A stretch of 64,000 bases of DNA, from contig MU270020.1 in assembly GCA_021432635.1 (NCBI GenBank), forward strand, positions 761,202 through 825,201. The letters run 5' to 3'. Origin of the DNA: Thozetella sp. PMI_491 (taxonomy: Eukaryota > Ascomycota > Sordariomycetes > Chaetosphaeriales > Chaetosphaeriaceae). Positions 46,351 through 60,106 of the stretch are shown here, in pieces. Numbering within the stretch: the stretch's first letter is position 1; every line of letters begins with the position of its first letter. The position numbers were made by a program, and so were the translations under genes. Below the pieces are notes generated by a model. The model was not told where the DNA came from. It did not search any database and saw only the letters and a list, made by a program, of their open reading frames with translations.

Positions 46351-47990
46351 GTACTTTTGGCTTACACTTTTTAAATTAAGACTATAACCACTATTATTAT
46401 ACTATTATAAATAAGTTATTCTCTATATATATTTTACATTATAAAATTACTAATTACACTATTTATAATAATTACCTCCTATTATATTAATAAGGGCGAT
46501 AAAAAGGCTATCTATTACTCCCACTAGGGTTTTAACCCTATTAATAATCTACTAGTTAGTTTAACTCCTAAGTATTTTCTATCTAGTTAATTTTATATTA
46601 ATATTAACTTTCTTTAAAATCCCCCCTAAGAGAAAGAAGCCCCTATAGTTAAATAAGAGGTAAGTTAATCCCTATTTATTTATAGATTTATTATTCTATA
46701 TTTAACACTAGTTTAGTATTAATATAAGCTAATTAATAATAAAATAATATTCCTTATATTACTTATATTAACTATATTAGCTATGACAAGACAGTTTATT
46801 ATATGCTAAACCCTAATAAGTAGCTCTTTTAGTATAGTTATTTTACACTCTAGTATAGAGTTTTATAGGGGATATTAATATAATAGCTAGATTTATATAA
46901 GGATAGATATACTAAGTACTTAGCTAGTAATTATAATTACCTTAAAGTACCTACTACAGTAAAGGATACTATATATATCTTTATAGAGGTAGTTTTTACT
47001 TGCTATACTAGTAAGGTAAAAGATAAGATAACTAGATTATACTTAAGCACTAAAACTATAGCTAACTAACTATATTAGACCTATAAAAAGGCCTATAAAC
47101 TAGTTAAAAAGGCTATTAAAAATACTAAAAAGGTACTAGCTAAAAAAGAGCTAGATAAGTATATGTTTTTATATACTATCTTAAGAGAAGTATATACTTT
47201 ATATATAGATTTTACTACTGTTTATGTTTAGGCATAAAATTTAATAAGGTTTTTAGTTGTTCTATAAAAATAGATACCCCTAGTCTAGCCCTTGCGCTTT
47301 TACACTAGGAAATAATACAAAGCACTAAATAAAACTTACTTTTCCTATGCCTAATCTATTTTACTCTCTGTATAACCTTTAGTTAGATATATACTTATAA
47401 GCCCTATAGGGCTATAATATAAGTATAGCTAAAGCATAGTAGAGACTATTTTATATATAGGCTAATCACTTTTCTACCACCCTTATACTAAAAACAGCTA
47501 TATTTATACTATAATATATTAATCAACTATGCTTTCGCTGTAGCTAGAGGAATTAGAAGCTAATACAGCCTCTAGACACATATAAATAGTATAGCCTAGC
47601 TTTCTATACCCCCTATAGCACTATAGCTTTATAATAGCCCCCTTTGTATAACCCCCCCCCCCCCCCCCCCTACTATATAATTTGCTAGCTAGCTACTTAT
47701 CCACATCTATTTAATCAAGTATATCTATAGCTTCCCTAACTGTAAGGGCCCCCCTAAGCTATATATATATACGTTTAACCCTCTTATGCTTACTAAGTGC
47801 CTTATTAGCCTTATAAGCTATTATAAGCTCTATATGTAAAAGAGCTAGTTTATAGGCAATAACTATAGCCCTCTTAGCTAGCTTATCTATAATAGTTAGT
47901 ATATAAGTAGGGGAGTTGTTTTAATAAGTTATTATATAGCTTTTAATAAAGTTAGTTTAAGAAGTGGTTTTATATAGATTATATAATATA
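46351..47990. other. AT-rich unassigned stretch, with poly-C tract
   Basis: Lies between the Helitron and the transposase relic of element A. At about 46990-47240 a plus-strand Lys/Leu-rich stretch stays nearly open (it includes YKKAYKLVKKAIKNTKK), but I cannot name it. A run of 19 C lies at 47652-47670, and a 13-T/8-A junction at 46290-46310. Confidence 0.4.
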
Positions 47991-47999
47991 GTAGATATC

Positions 48000-49084
48000 T
48001 ATATAGTAGTAGTTATAGAGAGGTTAGGTAATAGGGAAGGTGTTTATAGCTAGATATTTAACTTTAATATTACCTTGGCTAGATTATATAAAGCTAGACT
48101 AGCCCTTAAGAAGCTAGCTTTTATATTAGTAGGTATAATAGCTATAAAAAAAGCCTTATAAAAGCTATAAAGAAACTCTAGTTTTATAATATAATTAATA
48201 TAAGCCCTTATATAAGCCTTAATTTACTAGCTATATACTTACTTTAATAACTTAAAGCACCCTATATTTAATAGCTAAAGTATATAGGATAAATAAGCTA
48301 GTATATAAAGTATAATAATGTTATTAGCCTTATAATAAGCTTTAAATCAAGCTAAATAGTAACTTTTATAGCTATCTAGTATAAGAAGCTAATATCTACC
48401 TTTTATATAGTTATATATAACATGATTAAAATACTAAATTTATATATAGCTAACCTTATTTATAGTCTAACTGTTTTTAATAAGTTTAATAGCCCAGCTA
48501 GTTAATAAGCTACACTCTTTATACTAGTTGGTAAGATAGTATTAGCCAGCTAGGATAATAAATAAGGGGATAACTTTACCAGCTGTACTTACAGCTTAAA
48601 TAACTATAGCCTACTTATAATTACCTAGCTGGGCTAGTTTAGCCCTAGAATAACTATCTAAAATTATAACAACTATTCCTATATATATAATACCTATTAT
48701 AAAACTAGTTTTATTAAAGTTTTATTAGTCTTTCTCTAGGATCCCTTATTTAGCCTTTATATTTTATATAAGATTAAACTACTCTTATATAAGCTTAAGA
48801 TCTTTATATAAAGCCCTTTAATAGTTATATTTACACATATAACACATATAAAGGGCTAGTTAGCACCATATAAAGTTATAAGCCTAGATTTTACCAATAG
48901 GGGGCATATTATATATTTATAACAGCTTGTTAGCTATATCTTCTATACCACTTAATCTAAGGGGAAATACTTGCATTCCTAGGTCAATTATATAGTCGAC
49001 AAGCGCCTCCTCTTTTAAATTAGTAAGCTTATGCGATTTTAGAACTGTATCGTGTCGGGAAGGCCGTCTATTACGTCGATCATA
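48000..49084 (-). pseudogene. Pogo-like element A transposase, CENPB-HTH and DDE part (broken)
   Basis: Read leftward from 49084: YDRRNRRPSRHDT, then KLTNLKEEALVDYIIDLGM and FPLRLSGIEDIANKLL, the CENPB-type HTH of Fot1/pogo transposases (family: LT..EE..LV.WI..L...GFPP....V..MAN.LL). Further left, fragments such as AGKVIPLFIILAG, LLILDSYKS and GCFKLLK mark the DDE domain with its D-S-x-x-S-H centre. Many in-frame stops, mostly TAG or TAA where Trp or Gln is expected. The 5' part of the same gene lies at 61551-61664, across element B: the N-terminal fragment ends VPYTTL there and this one resumes at YDRR. Confidence 0.68.
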
Positions 49085-49130
49085 AGTCAACTTACGTGCC
49101 AACCACCCACCCCCCTCAACCGCCCACCCT
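49085..49130 (+). repeat. Left terminal inverted repeat of pogo-like element B
   Basis: Starts AGTCAACTTACGTGCCAA with TA before it; inverse of 61503-61548. Confidence 0.85.
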
Positions 49131-49299
49131 TACATACCAACGCGCAACGTATCTCTCCCTCACCCCCTTGATACCAACCACCACTATATAAGATCCACAC
49201 ACTCAATCGATACAGTAAGTAGCTCATTAGAATCGTCATCTTTTCATTACTTTTATAGCTTCTTACACTAGTTTAGATTTCTCTTTAGCTGTTGCTAAT

Positions 49300-50023
49300 A
49301 TTAACAATAGCATACTAGTCTATGAGGCAAGCTAGATTTAAAAGGTCCCCTGGAGTATACTTTGCGGTTGTATCTATAAAAGCTCCCCTTAGGAGGAGGA
49401 GGCTTAGTGTTAGCAAAGAGTATCTCTAGAGGCTAAAGAATGCTTAGTTAAGTGGATTTTACATTAGGAATCCCTTAGTTTTGCTTTAATCTACTCTTAA
49501 CTATATGCTTTAATGATCTAGATCCTAGCGAGCTAGGGGGATAATAATCTTTTTAGCTAGCGATAGACTATAACCTTTTTTAAATACTAGCCTACCCTTA
49601 AAATAAAGCTTAGTCGTTATACTAAGTAGGCCAGAGTAAATACAGCCTGCCCTAATAATATTAACCAGTTGTTTAAACTATATAAGACTATAAGCTAGAT
49701 CCTCCTAGAGAATAGGTATAATACTAATAAAAAGGGCTTTATAAAGGGTTAGGGGGGAAATAGTCTTATTATTAGGGCTTTAACTAGCCCTAAAAAGACT
49801 ATAACTCCCCTTAAAGTTAATACCTTATACTCTTAGATCTTTATTATTAAATATATCTCTGTTAGAGGATAATACCTTAATCCCCTAGTGATTCTAAAGG
49901 GGAAATAAGTCTAGGATTAATAGTTTTATAATAAGATACTTTATTAATATTTTATTTAGCAGGTAATAGTCTTTAATAATAAGTAGATTAATAATAAGAT
50001 TATTATTAAGTAGTTAGAGAAGG
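49300..50023 (+). pseudogene. Pogo-like element B transposase, 5' part (broken)
   Basis: Plus-strand fragments of a DDE_1 (pogo) transposase: a basic stretch RRRRLSVSKEYLQRLKNA, then NINQLFKLYKTIS, KKGFIKG and FIIKYISVRG, the last three matching the family's Y..DE.GF..G and T.IE.IsADG blocks in order. Many in-frame stops of the Gln, Trp or Arg to stop type. The frame is cut by the LTR element at 50024 and its 3' end lies at 60527-61350. Confidence 0.6.
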
Positions 50024-50443
50024 TATTATAATACTAAGATCCTAAGGTTAGTATTCTTAATAAGTAAGGGGTTTTTTCCTAAAGTAAGGAGGGTAGAGAC
50101 AAGTAGAGTATTAATCAACTAAGGGGTATAAAATCTAAAGTATAAGCTAGGGTAGCTTAAATAGATTAATTACTAAAGAGTAAAGGCTAACTAATCTATC
50201 TAGGTAGAGACTATAATCTTATATACTAGGTTGCTCTTTATAGTTTATTTAGAGCTACTAAAGCTCTAGGAGCTCTAGTACGTCTAGATAGTTATAAGCT
50301 TTATAAGCTCCTTTTTTACTAGTAGGACACCTATATAAATACCTAAGGTATCTACTAAGGGTTCTGCCCTTATTAACTACTAGGCCTAAATATTAAGCCT
50401 CGTTAGCAGTCATAAAAAGGTAGCTAATACCTTAGTTATAATA
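50024..50443 (-). repeat. Left LTR of the outer LTR fossil
   Basis: 420 bp, strongly AT-rich; a partner of equal length lies at 60107-60526. Confidence 0.85.
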
Positions 50444-51454
50444 TAAGCTCCTCCTTTTATATTAATATCTATAGTAATCTATAAGTAGGCCCTAGCCTAT
50501 ATTTATTAGTTAATAAGTTACTAGTATTTTCTTCTTTTTATATTATTATATTACTAATAGGATGTCTAGTTATATAGAGAAATAAAAAAATATTACTAAA
50601 AAAACTTATAAGTATTACTTATTACTAGACTATTTTAATCGCTATAATTAAAAGGCTAAGATACTATATACATATTATTTTAAGAAGGGAATTTAGTGTC
50701 TAGTTACTAATCGCTCAAGCAAATATTATATATATGTTTAAATAAGTTAGGCCTATAATAATCTATTAGTAGCTAGCACTTATTTATCCTGCCCCTTTCT
50801 TATCCTTTACAAGTGTATTAACTTTTATAATATCTATAAACTTAAGAGCCTATAAACAACTTAAGGACAAAGAGGTAGAGGTATAGTAAGCTTTATTACA
50901 GGCTTTAACTAAGGTCAAATAGTTATAACGTTAAAAGGAGTTACTTAAGGACTATAGAGACAAACTATTTTCTTAGGGGCTTACCAGGCTTAATAAAGCC
51001 ATAGATATATTAATATTAAAGGAGTAACAGGCTATAGGGGAGGCATAATCTTTTAATACTATCAGGCTGATTAACTAAAAAGTAATAGGTTTAAGTTTCT
51101 TAGTGGTACTAGTCGGTTAAGGTTCTAAAGGTAAAACTATTAAATAAGCTCCTATAAATTCTCTAGGTATTTACTAGGTTCTTATATATTTTTACTAGTA
51201 TTATATCCTATCTATTTAACTAGGTACTCTAATCTATCTTTAATATTATAAAAGTCTATAATATTCTTAACTTTATATTCTAGTTATTTATTAACTTTTA
51301 TATATTTATTTAATTTAGTATTTCTTAGTATTAATTTAAGCAGTAAGATATAAAAAATAAGATATATCTATATTATTATAAGTAGTTTTAGTTTATAAGT
51401 AACTTTACTAGTTTATTTTTTAATCTAAAATAGTCCTAATTTTTTAAAGTCTAA

Positions 51455-52010
51455 TATTAAAAGGTATAATAAGTAATCAATTTTAATAACATAAGCAATA
51501 AAATACACATAAAAAGTAGGTCCGGCCAGCAGATCTTTTAGGGTAGAAGTGTAAGTGTATTTAAGTATATATATAAAAAGATAAAGATCCAAGATTTAAA
51601 TCAGGGAGCAAAGCTATATATATATAGACCATATAGCCCCACTAATTACCATATTAAGATAGCCCATCTTTTACCATATTAATATACTCGTAAAGACCAG
51701 CGTATAAAACACTCGCTTATATTTAAAACGCTTTATCTCCTTACACATTTTATACCCTTACTAGTAGATATATATTAAAAGGGCTTAGCATATATTTTAG
51801 TTTATTTTAGGCGTTTTTATATGGTATAGTTGTTTTATATAGGAGGTGGCTATTGTGTGGAATCATAGATGCTTTAAGGCATATGGTCGTTTTTACTCAC
51901 GTAGATCTTTTATAAGTATAAGGCTTTCTTGCCTGCCCTAAAGGTATGTGGCCCGTGCGTTTTAATATATATTTTAGGATTTATATTTAATAGTGGGTCA
52001 CATATTAACA
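51455..52010 (-). repeat. Left (3') LTR of the Copia fossil
   Basis: 556 bp; matches 57129-57684 over its whole length with transition differences. Confidence 0.9.
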
Positions 52011-55000
52011 CTCCCCCTTAATCTATATACGGTTAAAATCGTAAATAGATTAACTTATATATTATATAAAGACCACTTATTTAAACTAGTTATATTTTAT
52101 TTAACTAAGGACTTAATATTATATAAGGTAAAGCCTTAGTAAGTGGATCAGCTAGTTGCTTTTTTATAGATATATATAAGAGCTTTATTTTATTATTTAT
52201 AACTAGATTTCTTATAAAATAGTATCGTATATTGATATGTTTAGATCTTTTATAAAACTCTGGGTTATTAGCTAGCTTAAAAGCTACGTTGTTATCTTCA
52301 TATATAACCGGTATATTTACCGGTATACCCACCTTTAAATATTGCTCTATAGCCTTTATAGTATAAGATAGATATATAGCCTCTTTTAAGGCCTTTGTTA
52401 AAGCTATATATTTAGCCTTACACGTAGATAAAGCTATAGTCTTTTATAGACTAGTATTCTAGTTTATTATATTATTACCCAGTATAAATATATATCTAGT
52501 AGTTAACCGTCTAGTATCTATACAACTAGCCCAGTCACTATTACAATAGCCTTTTAATATAAGATTTATAGCTATATATTTTATACCTAAATCTAGATTC
52601 TTCTTTAGATATCCAATTATACAATATATAGCCTTAAAGTAGCTTTTATTAGGATTTAATACGTATTTAACACAGTTTTAAACAGTAAAGGCTATATCTG
52701 GTCTTATTTTTAAAGCTAAATATAATAAGGATCTAACCATTTATTAGTATAGTAATATATCCTCTTTTAAAGCTTTTATATTACTTCTTTATAGTTTTAT
52801 ACTAGATTCAACTAGTATAAATACTAGATTTATATCTATACCATATTTATTTATTAAAGTATATATATATTCTTTTTAGTATATTATAAGAGTTTTATTT
52901 ACTTTATCAACTATTATATCTATACCTAAAAAGGTATTAACTTCGCCTAGATATTAAAGTTTTATATATTTTAACGTTTTATTTATTATATTTAATATTA
53001 TATCTTTATTTAAGCCTATAACTATTAAATCATTAATATAATATAAAACCACGATTTTTAAGGCTTTATTTATAAAAGCACTATTATTATATAGAAAGAC
53101 TGTAAAGCCTAGTCTTATTAATATAGTCAATAGATACTTATACTATAACCTAAGGCTTTATTTAAGACTATATAAAGCTTTATTAAGCTTAAGGCATTTA
53201 TTTTTTATATTTATATTATTATAAAAACCAGTAGGGAAGGTCATATATATATCTATATCTATATATATATATATAAACACATTTTTAACGTTAAACTAAA
53301 GTATTTCCCAGCTATTATATATTACTATTATAAAAAATATACGATACGTCTCTAGTCTATAAACCATACTAAACATATTAATATAGTCTAAACTATATAC
53401 TTAGTTAAAACCTTATATAACCCATCTAGCTTTATATTTTAATTTATTATAGTCTTTCTTTATTTTATAAACCCACCTGCCCCCTAAAGCTATACAGTTT
53501 AATAGTAAATCTATTATATCCTACATATATTATTTTATTAGTTCCTCTAACTCTACTTTTATAATAGTTTACTAGTTTAAACTATTAGGACTACTTATAG
53601 CTTATTTATAAGTAAAGGGTTCTTTATTACTTAATTTTATATAGAATATATCTTCCTTTATATAGTATACCAATCAGAATTATTTATAATACTCTTTATC
53701 CTTCTTAGATATAATTACCTCTATAAAAGGTTTATTTATAGGGTTAAACTCTATATTAGAGTCTATATTATTATTAGATCTAGTTATAAGAGGCATAGAT
53801 TCTTTACTATTTTCACTAGTTATATTACCCTTATTACTAGCTTTATTTCTAGATCTAATATTCCTAGCTATAGATTCTTTATTTATATTAAGATCTTTAT
53901 TTAGATCTTAATCTATTTAGGTATTACTAGGTATAAACTAGCCTTTTAAAATATATATATCTCTATGCTAAGTTAAGGTTTTAGTTATAAAATCATATAT
54001 TTTATACTAGTAGCTATTAGCTCTATAACTAACTAATACCCCTTTATAAGCCTTATCAGCTAACTTAGATATATTAAGTCCTTTTATCTTATAATATATT
54101 AAAGATCCCTATATCTTTATATTACTTATATTAGGTTAAGTCCTATTCTTTAATTTATAGAGGGTCTTATATCTTAAAGCACTATATAGGGTATGATTAT
54201 ATATATATACAGCAGCTAGTAAAGCTTTTCCCCATAAATATTTAGGTAAACTACTTATTATTAATAAGGCTCTTACTTTATTTAAAAGCGTTTGATTTAT
54301 ACGCTCTATAAAGCCATTTAGTTCTTTAGTATAAGCTAAGGATAGCTAGTGTTTTATACCGTTATTTATAAAATATTTATTAAATCTTTTATTTATAAAT
54401 TCCCTACCTTAGTCAGTTTAATATATCCTTATACGTTTATTATTACTATTATTTTCTACTTGGTTTTTAAAGGCTTTAAAAACTTTATAAGCTTCGCTTT
54501 TATTCCTTAAAAGCTTAACCTCTAAATATCGTGTTTTACAATCTAAAAAGGTTATAAAATATCTATAGTTGTCATATATTCTTTACTTAAAAGGACCACA
54601 TAAATCACTAGCTACCTTTTCAAAGTAGTCTAGGTCTTTATTATTAGTGGATTTTTTATATATTTTATTTTTAAATTTAGCCTTTATACAAACTTCACAA
54701 TTATTTATATTATTATTAAGGTTATTAATCTTATTTATACCCAACGTATTATTAAATATATAGTTTAAGGTTTATTTATTTATATACCCCATTCTTTTAT
54801 ATATTAGATCTAAATCTAGATCTTATGCTTATATATTATATATTTAGTTATTTATCTTATTTAATACCTTTATAGGTAGGTAATATAGTTTATTTATTTA
54901 TTCTCCTATAATAATATTAGTAATACTATTTAGTAAAAAGAGGTAATACTTAGTATATATATATATATATTTAGCTAGTAAATTAGCTGTGCTTATAAGA

Positions 55001-56987
55001 TTTACGCCTAGTTAAGACATATAAAAGCAATCTTTAAGTAATAGCTTTTTATTTATATCTAGGAATTATATATATATATTTCTTATTCCTTTTATATCTA
55101 TACTTTTAGTATTTCCCCAGCTAACTTTACTATTTATAGCTTTAAAGCTACAAAATAGTAATTAATCTATAATTATATACCTAGTAACAATAGAATCAGA
55201 TATAAAGTTAGCTTTATATTTATAGTCTTTACTAGTAGAGTATTTTACCTCTAGATTTTTAATCTCTTAGGTTTTAGCCTTTATTTTAGCTATTACTCTT
55301 CCTAGTTTATTATTATTAATTATATTATTATTTATAGAGGATTTTATATGTGTATAAAATACCTCAGCTATATCTAGATCTATAAGATCCTCTTAATCGC
55401 TTTAATCATATATAGATTCCAGGGTTATTATTTCATCTATATCTATATAATCTAGATTAAATATAAAATATACTTCTTTAGCTGTTTTTAAAGTAGGATT
55501 TAAATCCTCCTTTTTACTAGTATAATTACTAGTTTCTTTAGGTTTATATAGCTTATTTTCTTTATTAGGTTTATTAAACTTAGGATTTTTATAATATAGT
55601 TTATTAACTTTATAAGTTAATAAACCACTTTTATTAACCCAGTTTTTAAGCACTTTTTCAGGGTGTAAAAACACATAGGTATAATATATATAACCAAGTA
55701 GTTTATAATACGTATAAAAAGTAGTATGTTTATTTATTTTCCATGGTTTTTTACTCTTATATTTACCCTTTATTTAGGTATATAAAGCTTGGGTATCTTC
55801 TTTTAAGTCTTAACGTTTAGCCTTATCTATAAGACTAGAGGTTATAGTATTAAAAGTATAAGCTTTAGGGTCTTTTCTTAAATCTTAAGTTATAAAGTTT
55901 ACTAAGCCGCTATACTTATCCCCTAAGCTATATAAAATCTATAAGATTATAACCTAATCAGGTAGGTTTATATCTCTAGAGGATAGCTTATCGATAAGCT
56001 CTTTTACTTTATTTAAATATTCCTCTAAAAAGGTATACTTATCAAATATAGATTTAAAGAACTCTTTTATAAGTAAATATTCTAACGTAAAACCCGTAGG
56101 GTTATATAGATTTTTAAGGCCTTCCTACACTATAAAAGTAATAGTATAGTGTTTTATTTGTAATAAAGGCCTATCTTTTAAATATAGTTGTATTTTAGCT
56201 AAAGCTTTATTTATCTTAAAGGGAGTAATATCCTCTCTAGATATAGCCTTAATTAAGCCTTCTTTAGTTAAATAGGCTTTTATATATAAGCTCTATATAA
56301 TATAGTTTATAATACCCTTTAGTTTAGAGATAATAAGGCTAGTTTTTTCACCTATTTTATAAGTATAAATATAAGGAAGATTGTTTAAAACCCTATGCCT
56401 TTACTATATATAGTAGTTTTTAAAGGTTTTATATAAGTATAAAAAATAGGTTAAAAAAGCTTAGTAAAGAACTAAATCCTTAGGGCAATATAAATCTATA
56501 AGGTCTAGATCTAGGTCTAAAACCACCCGTATTTAATAGTAGTATAATCTTAGTTTAATAGGTAAAAGCTTATTCTTATAACGATACTCTTCCTTAGGTT
56601 ATATAAGATCTATAAGTTAGCTAAAGCATTATATAGCTTATAAAAGAAGAGGGTGGCTAAAATAGGTCTCTATATAATCATAGATTTCATAATTATAGTA
56701 GCCGATTAGTCGTCTTCTATTGTAATACTTATATAATAGCTCGATATACCACTTAATAAATAGATTTTAATCTAGGTATAGGTAGATATTAAAGAATTCC
56801 TTAATATATAGGTTAATATCAATAAATTAAGGGACCGATATAGTATTATTTATTATATAAGAGTAAGGATAAGCTTAATCGTTAAAAAAAAGGCTCTTTA
56901 TAACCAGAAGGGGTAAGATATTATTAATCCTCGTTAGTTTAAAGGATTTAAGAGCTATATAGAGTGGAAGACCTATAGGAACCAGTC

Positions 56988-57010
56988 TAGGGTTAGGGTT
57001 AGGGTTAGGG
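56988..57010 (+). repeat. Interstitial telomere-type repeat (TTAGGG, 3.8 units)
   Basis: TAGGG followed by three TTAGGG units, 23 bp, with a looser AAGGGTTAGGGATAGGG copy about 65 bp further on. It lies in the leader of the Copia fossil, about 120 bp inside the right LTR. Confidence 0.9.
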
Positions 57011-57128
57011 TATATCATAGCTTAAAGAACAGATAGAATCAGGCTTGGTTTAATTAAGTTATACCCTTGTAAAGTAAGGGTTAGGGATAGGGTTATATAT
57101 ATAAGGCTAGAGCTCTGGGCTTATAACC

Positions 57129-57684
57129 TATTAAAAGGTATAATAAGTAATTAATTTTAATAACATAAGCAATAGAATGCACATGAAAAGTGGGTCCGGC
57201 CAGTAGATCTTTTAGGGTGGAAGTATAAGTGTATTTAAGTATGTGTGTAAAAGGATAAAGATCTAAGATTTAAATCAGGGAGTAAAGCTATATATATATA
57301 GACTATATAGCCCCACTAATTACTATATTAAGATAGCCTATCTTTTACTATATTAATATACTCATAAAGACCAGCGTATAAAACACTTGCTTATATTTAA
57401 AACGCTTTATCTCCTTACGCGTTTTATACCCTTACTAGTAGATATATATTAAAAGGGCTTAGCGTATATTTTAGTTTATTTTAGGCGTTTTTATATGGTA
57501 TAGTTGTTTTATATAGGAGGTAGCCGTTATGTAGAATCGTAGATACTTTAAGGCATGTAGTCGTTTTTACTCACGTAGATCTTTTATAAGTATAGGGCTT
57601 TCTTACCTGCCCTAGAGGTATATGGCCCGTGCGTTTTAATATATATTTTAGGATCCATATTTAATAGTGGGTCACATATTAACA
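57129..57684 (-). repeat. Right (5') LTR of the Copia fossil
   Basis: 556 bp; partner of 51455-52010. It retains somewhat more G and C than the left copy at the differing sites. Confidence 0.9.
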
Positions 57685-60106
57685 AGTATACTATAAAGGT
57701 GTATTATATTATACTTAGCTTATTCCTATAATATACTAAGAACTAAGGGTTTAGCCTAAAGGTAGCTTATCTATTATATTAGTTCTTTATTTCCTAATAC
57801 TTTATTTCCTCTTATAGGTAAGGATTATTAATTTATTATATCCTGTATTAAATAAGGAAGAAATTATACTTTAGTTTATCTATAGTATATACTTTATATA
57901 ATACGATATATTATATCTAAGTAATATCTTTATAATATTTATATTAAGGGCTTATTTAAGGGTTATCTTAATAGTTTAATTGTTAGTTATTTTTTAATAA
58001 GTCATAGTATAAGACTCTATCTATAGGGAATAATATATATTCTCCTCCTAGGATTAAGTTAAGTCTAATCCTTAGATATTTTTAAACTATAAATAGGGGT
58101 GTTCTATATATTTCCTTTATTAGTTCTTCCTTAGTTTCTAATAAGCTATTAAATTCTTCTCTTTATTACCTAGGCATATAAAAAGTATATTATTTATCAC
58201 TTTTTTTATAGATATAAGTCTTAACAGGAGAGTTATCCAACTATATTTTCCAGGCTTTTTAATTATTATAATATATTATTATAAGGTATTATTTAAGATA
58301 GTCTAGTTGTTTAGATATAAGTATTAAGATATCTAGTTATAAGAGTTTCTCTAGTTGCTATATATTAGTAGGTTCTTATTTTATATATAAGATACTATCC
58401 TTAATATATATATTATACCTAGAGTTATTTAGGTTTATAAATTAACATTTCTTTTTATTTTTAAAGTAGTTATTACATGATTTCTAAGGCTAATAGTTTA
58501 GTCTATCGTCCTATTTTTTTATATACTTTAGAGGTTATAGTATATAGGAGAGTAAATACTTTATATAGTAAATATATATTACTATTTCTCCTTAGTTTTT
58601 AATATAGTAAACTTTCTTACTTTAGCACTTTTAACAAGCCTTAGCTCTATTTATTTTATATAATCCGTTTAATCTATAGTATATAATTAGCTTTTATTCT
58701 TATATAGTTAGGGTTATACTATTTCTAATTAATAGTAGTAGGTAGTCTACTTTTATTACTACTTTAGGGTATAATATAGCTTCTCTAATTACTAGTCTAC
58801 TTAGGGCTATATATTAATCTAGAAATAGTTCTTTTATTAGTACTATAATATAAGTATTATTAAGATCTATAATATTATAAGCTAGGTCGTTTTATATAGC
58901 TATACTTAAAGTCTAAACTAGTTCATACTATACTAGATTAGCTAACTACTTTTCAGGTATTAGTTTCCAACCTATCTTCTTTAGCTATTTATAAGTGTTA
59001 ACATAATATCTCTTCTTTTAATAGTTATAATACTTAACGTCCTTTAGGTCTTATTTTAGTTTTTATTATGCTATATTTAAGTCTATAAGTCCTAAATATA
59101 TCTTATATACTATTATTTAGTGATTCTAGTACTAGTTAATAGATTACTTAGGCTAGTTATACTATTAAGACCTTTTAGTATTAGCTTATTATCTTAATTC
59201 TTACTACTATCTTTTTATCCTTTATTTATACAGTTAATTATTAATATAAGTTGCTATTTCTATATATAATAAGAAATCTTCTAAGGTATTAAGTTTAAAG
59301 ACTTTATCTTTAACTTTACTTTTAAGTCCTTAATAAAATAAGAACTTTTTTATTTTATTTATATAGTTAAAGAGTGAGTAGAGTCATTAGAAATCTACTA
59401 TATACTAGACTATTAATCCTTTTTATTTAAGTTGGTATAAGTCTTATTCCTACTAGTATTTCTTATTAAATTCTTAAAATAATAATCTTAAGGTATGTTT
59501 ATATCTTATATAAGATATAAATATATTTTAAGTTTCTAAGTGTAATATATAAGTAAGTCCTTTCTTAAAAAATTCTATAAGATAAGGTTTAAACTAGGCT
59601 AGTACTTTCCCTTTAAGGAATGAGGCGGTATATACCACCTTCTCAGCCTTATTTTAAAAACTATTAGTGTAAAAGTAATAATAAGCTCCTATTTAGGCTA
59701 GGTAACTTTTTAAGAGTCTAGGGGTATTATTAAAGGTCTATAACAGGTTAAGCTTGAGTTTTTTACGTCCTATGACAGGGGTTATGATAATATTAGCAGT
59801 GGTATGTAATATATTAACTTTACTAACAAGTTTAAGGACTTGGGTCGTACTAGTATATAGTTTGTTGATAAGTTTTTTCATTTATACTAGGTCCCTCTTT
59901 ATATTATTATACTTAGTGTTATCTCTACTATTGTCAGCGTCTTTTATTTCTTAGTTAAGGCTGTATTAAGCAGGAGCCTTTTCCTTCTTCTTATTAGACT
60001 TACTAGAGTTATAGCTACTAGTAGACAGGGTGTTTTTACTAGATATATTAACTATAAAATATTGTTGATTACACTTATCTTATCCTCTAAAAGAGAGTAA
60101 TTAATA

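Larger units (their letters stand above)
51455..57684 (-). mobile_element. Ty1/Copia LTR retrotransposon (fossil)
   Basis: A 6,230-bp element with two 556-bp LTRs (51455-52010 and 57129-57684) ending AACA on the plus strand. Remnants of a Copia-type polyprotein are read on the minus strand: the RNase H end near 52105-52332 beside the left LTR, integrase and reverse-transcriptase remnants between, and a gag/protease region near 55.4-56.6 kb. The order gag-protease-integrase-RT-RNase H and the orientation agree. Just inside the right LTR a stretch resembling a tRNA-Met anticodon arm may be the primer-binding site, as in Copia relatives that use half-tRNAs. It is broken in many places but structurally whole from end to end. 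It is the innermost and so youngest layer of the nest; RIP rules out LTR-clock dating. Confidence 0.82.

Noticed and set aside
56988-57010. True chromosome end suggested by TTAGGG units
   Set aside because: Under four units, inside a retroelement with both LTRs present, and ordinary genes continue beyond 63 kb.
59754-59954. Hydrophobic plus-strand frame of 66 codons that looks like a membrane protein
   Set aside because: It is the antisense of a charged gag-like remnant on the minus strand; AT-rich antisense frames often look hydrophobic.
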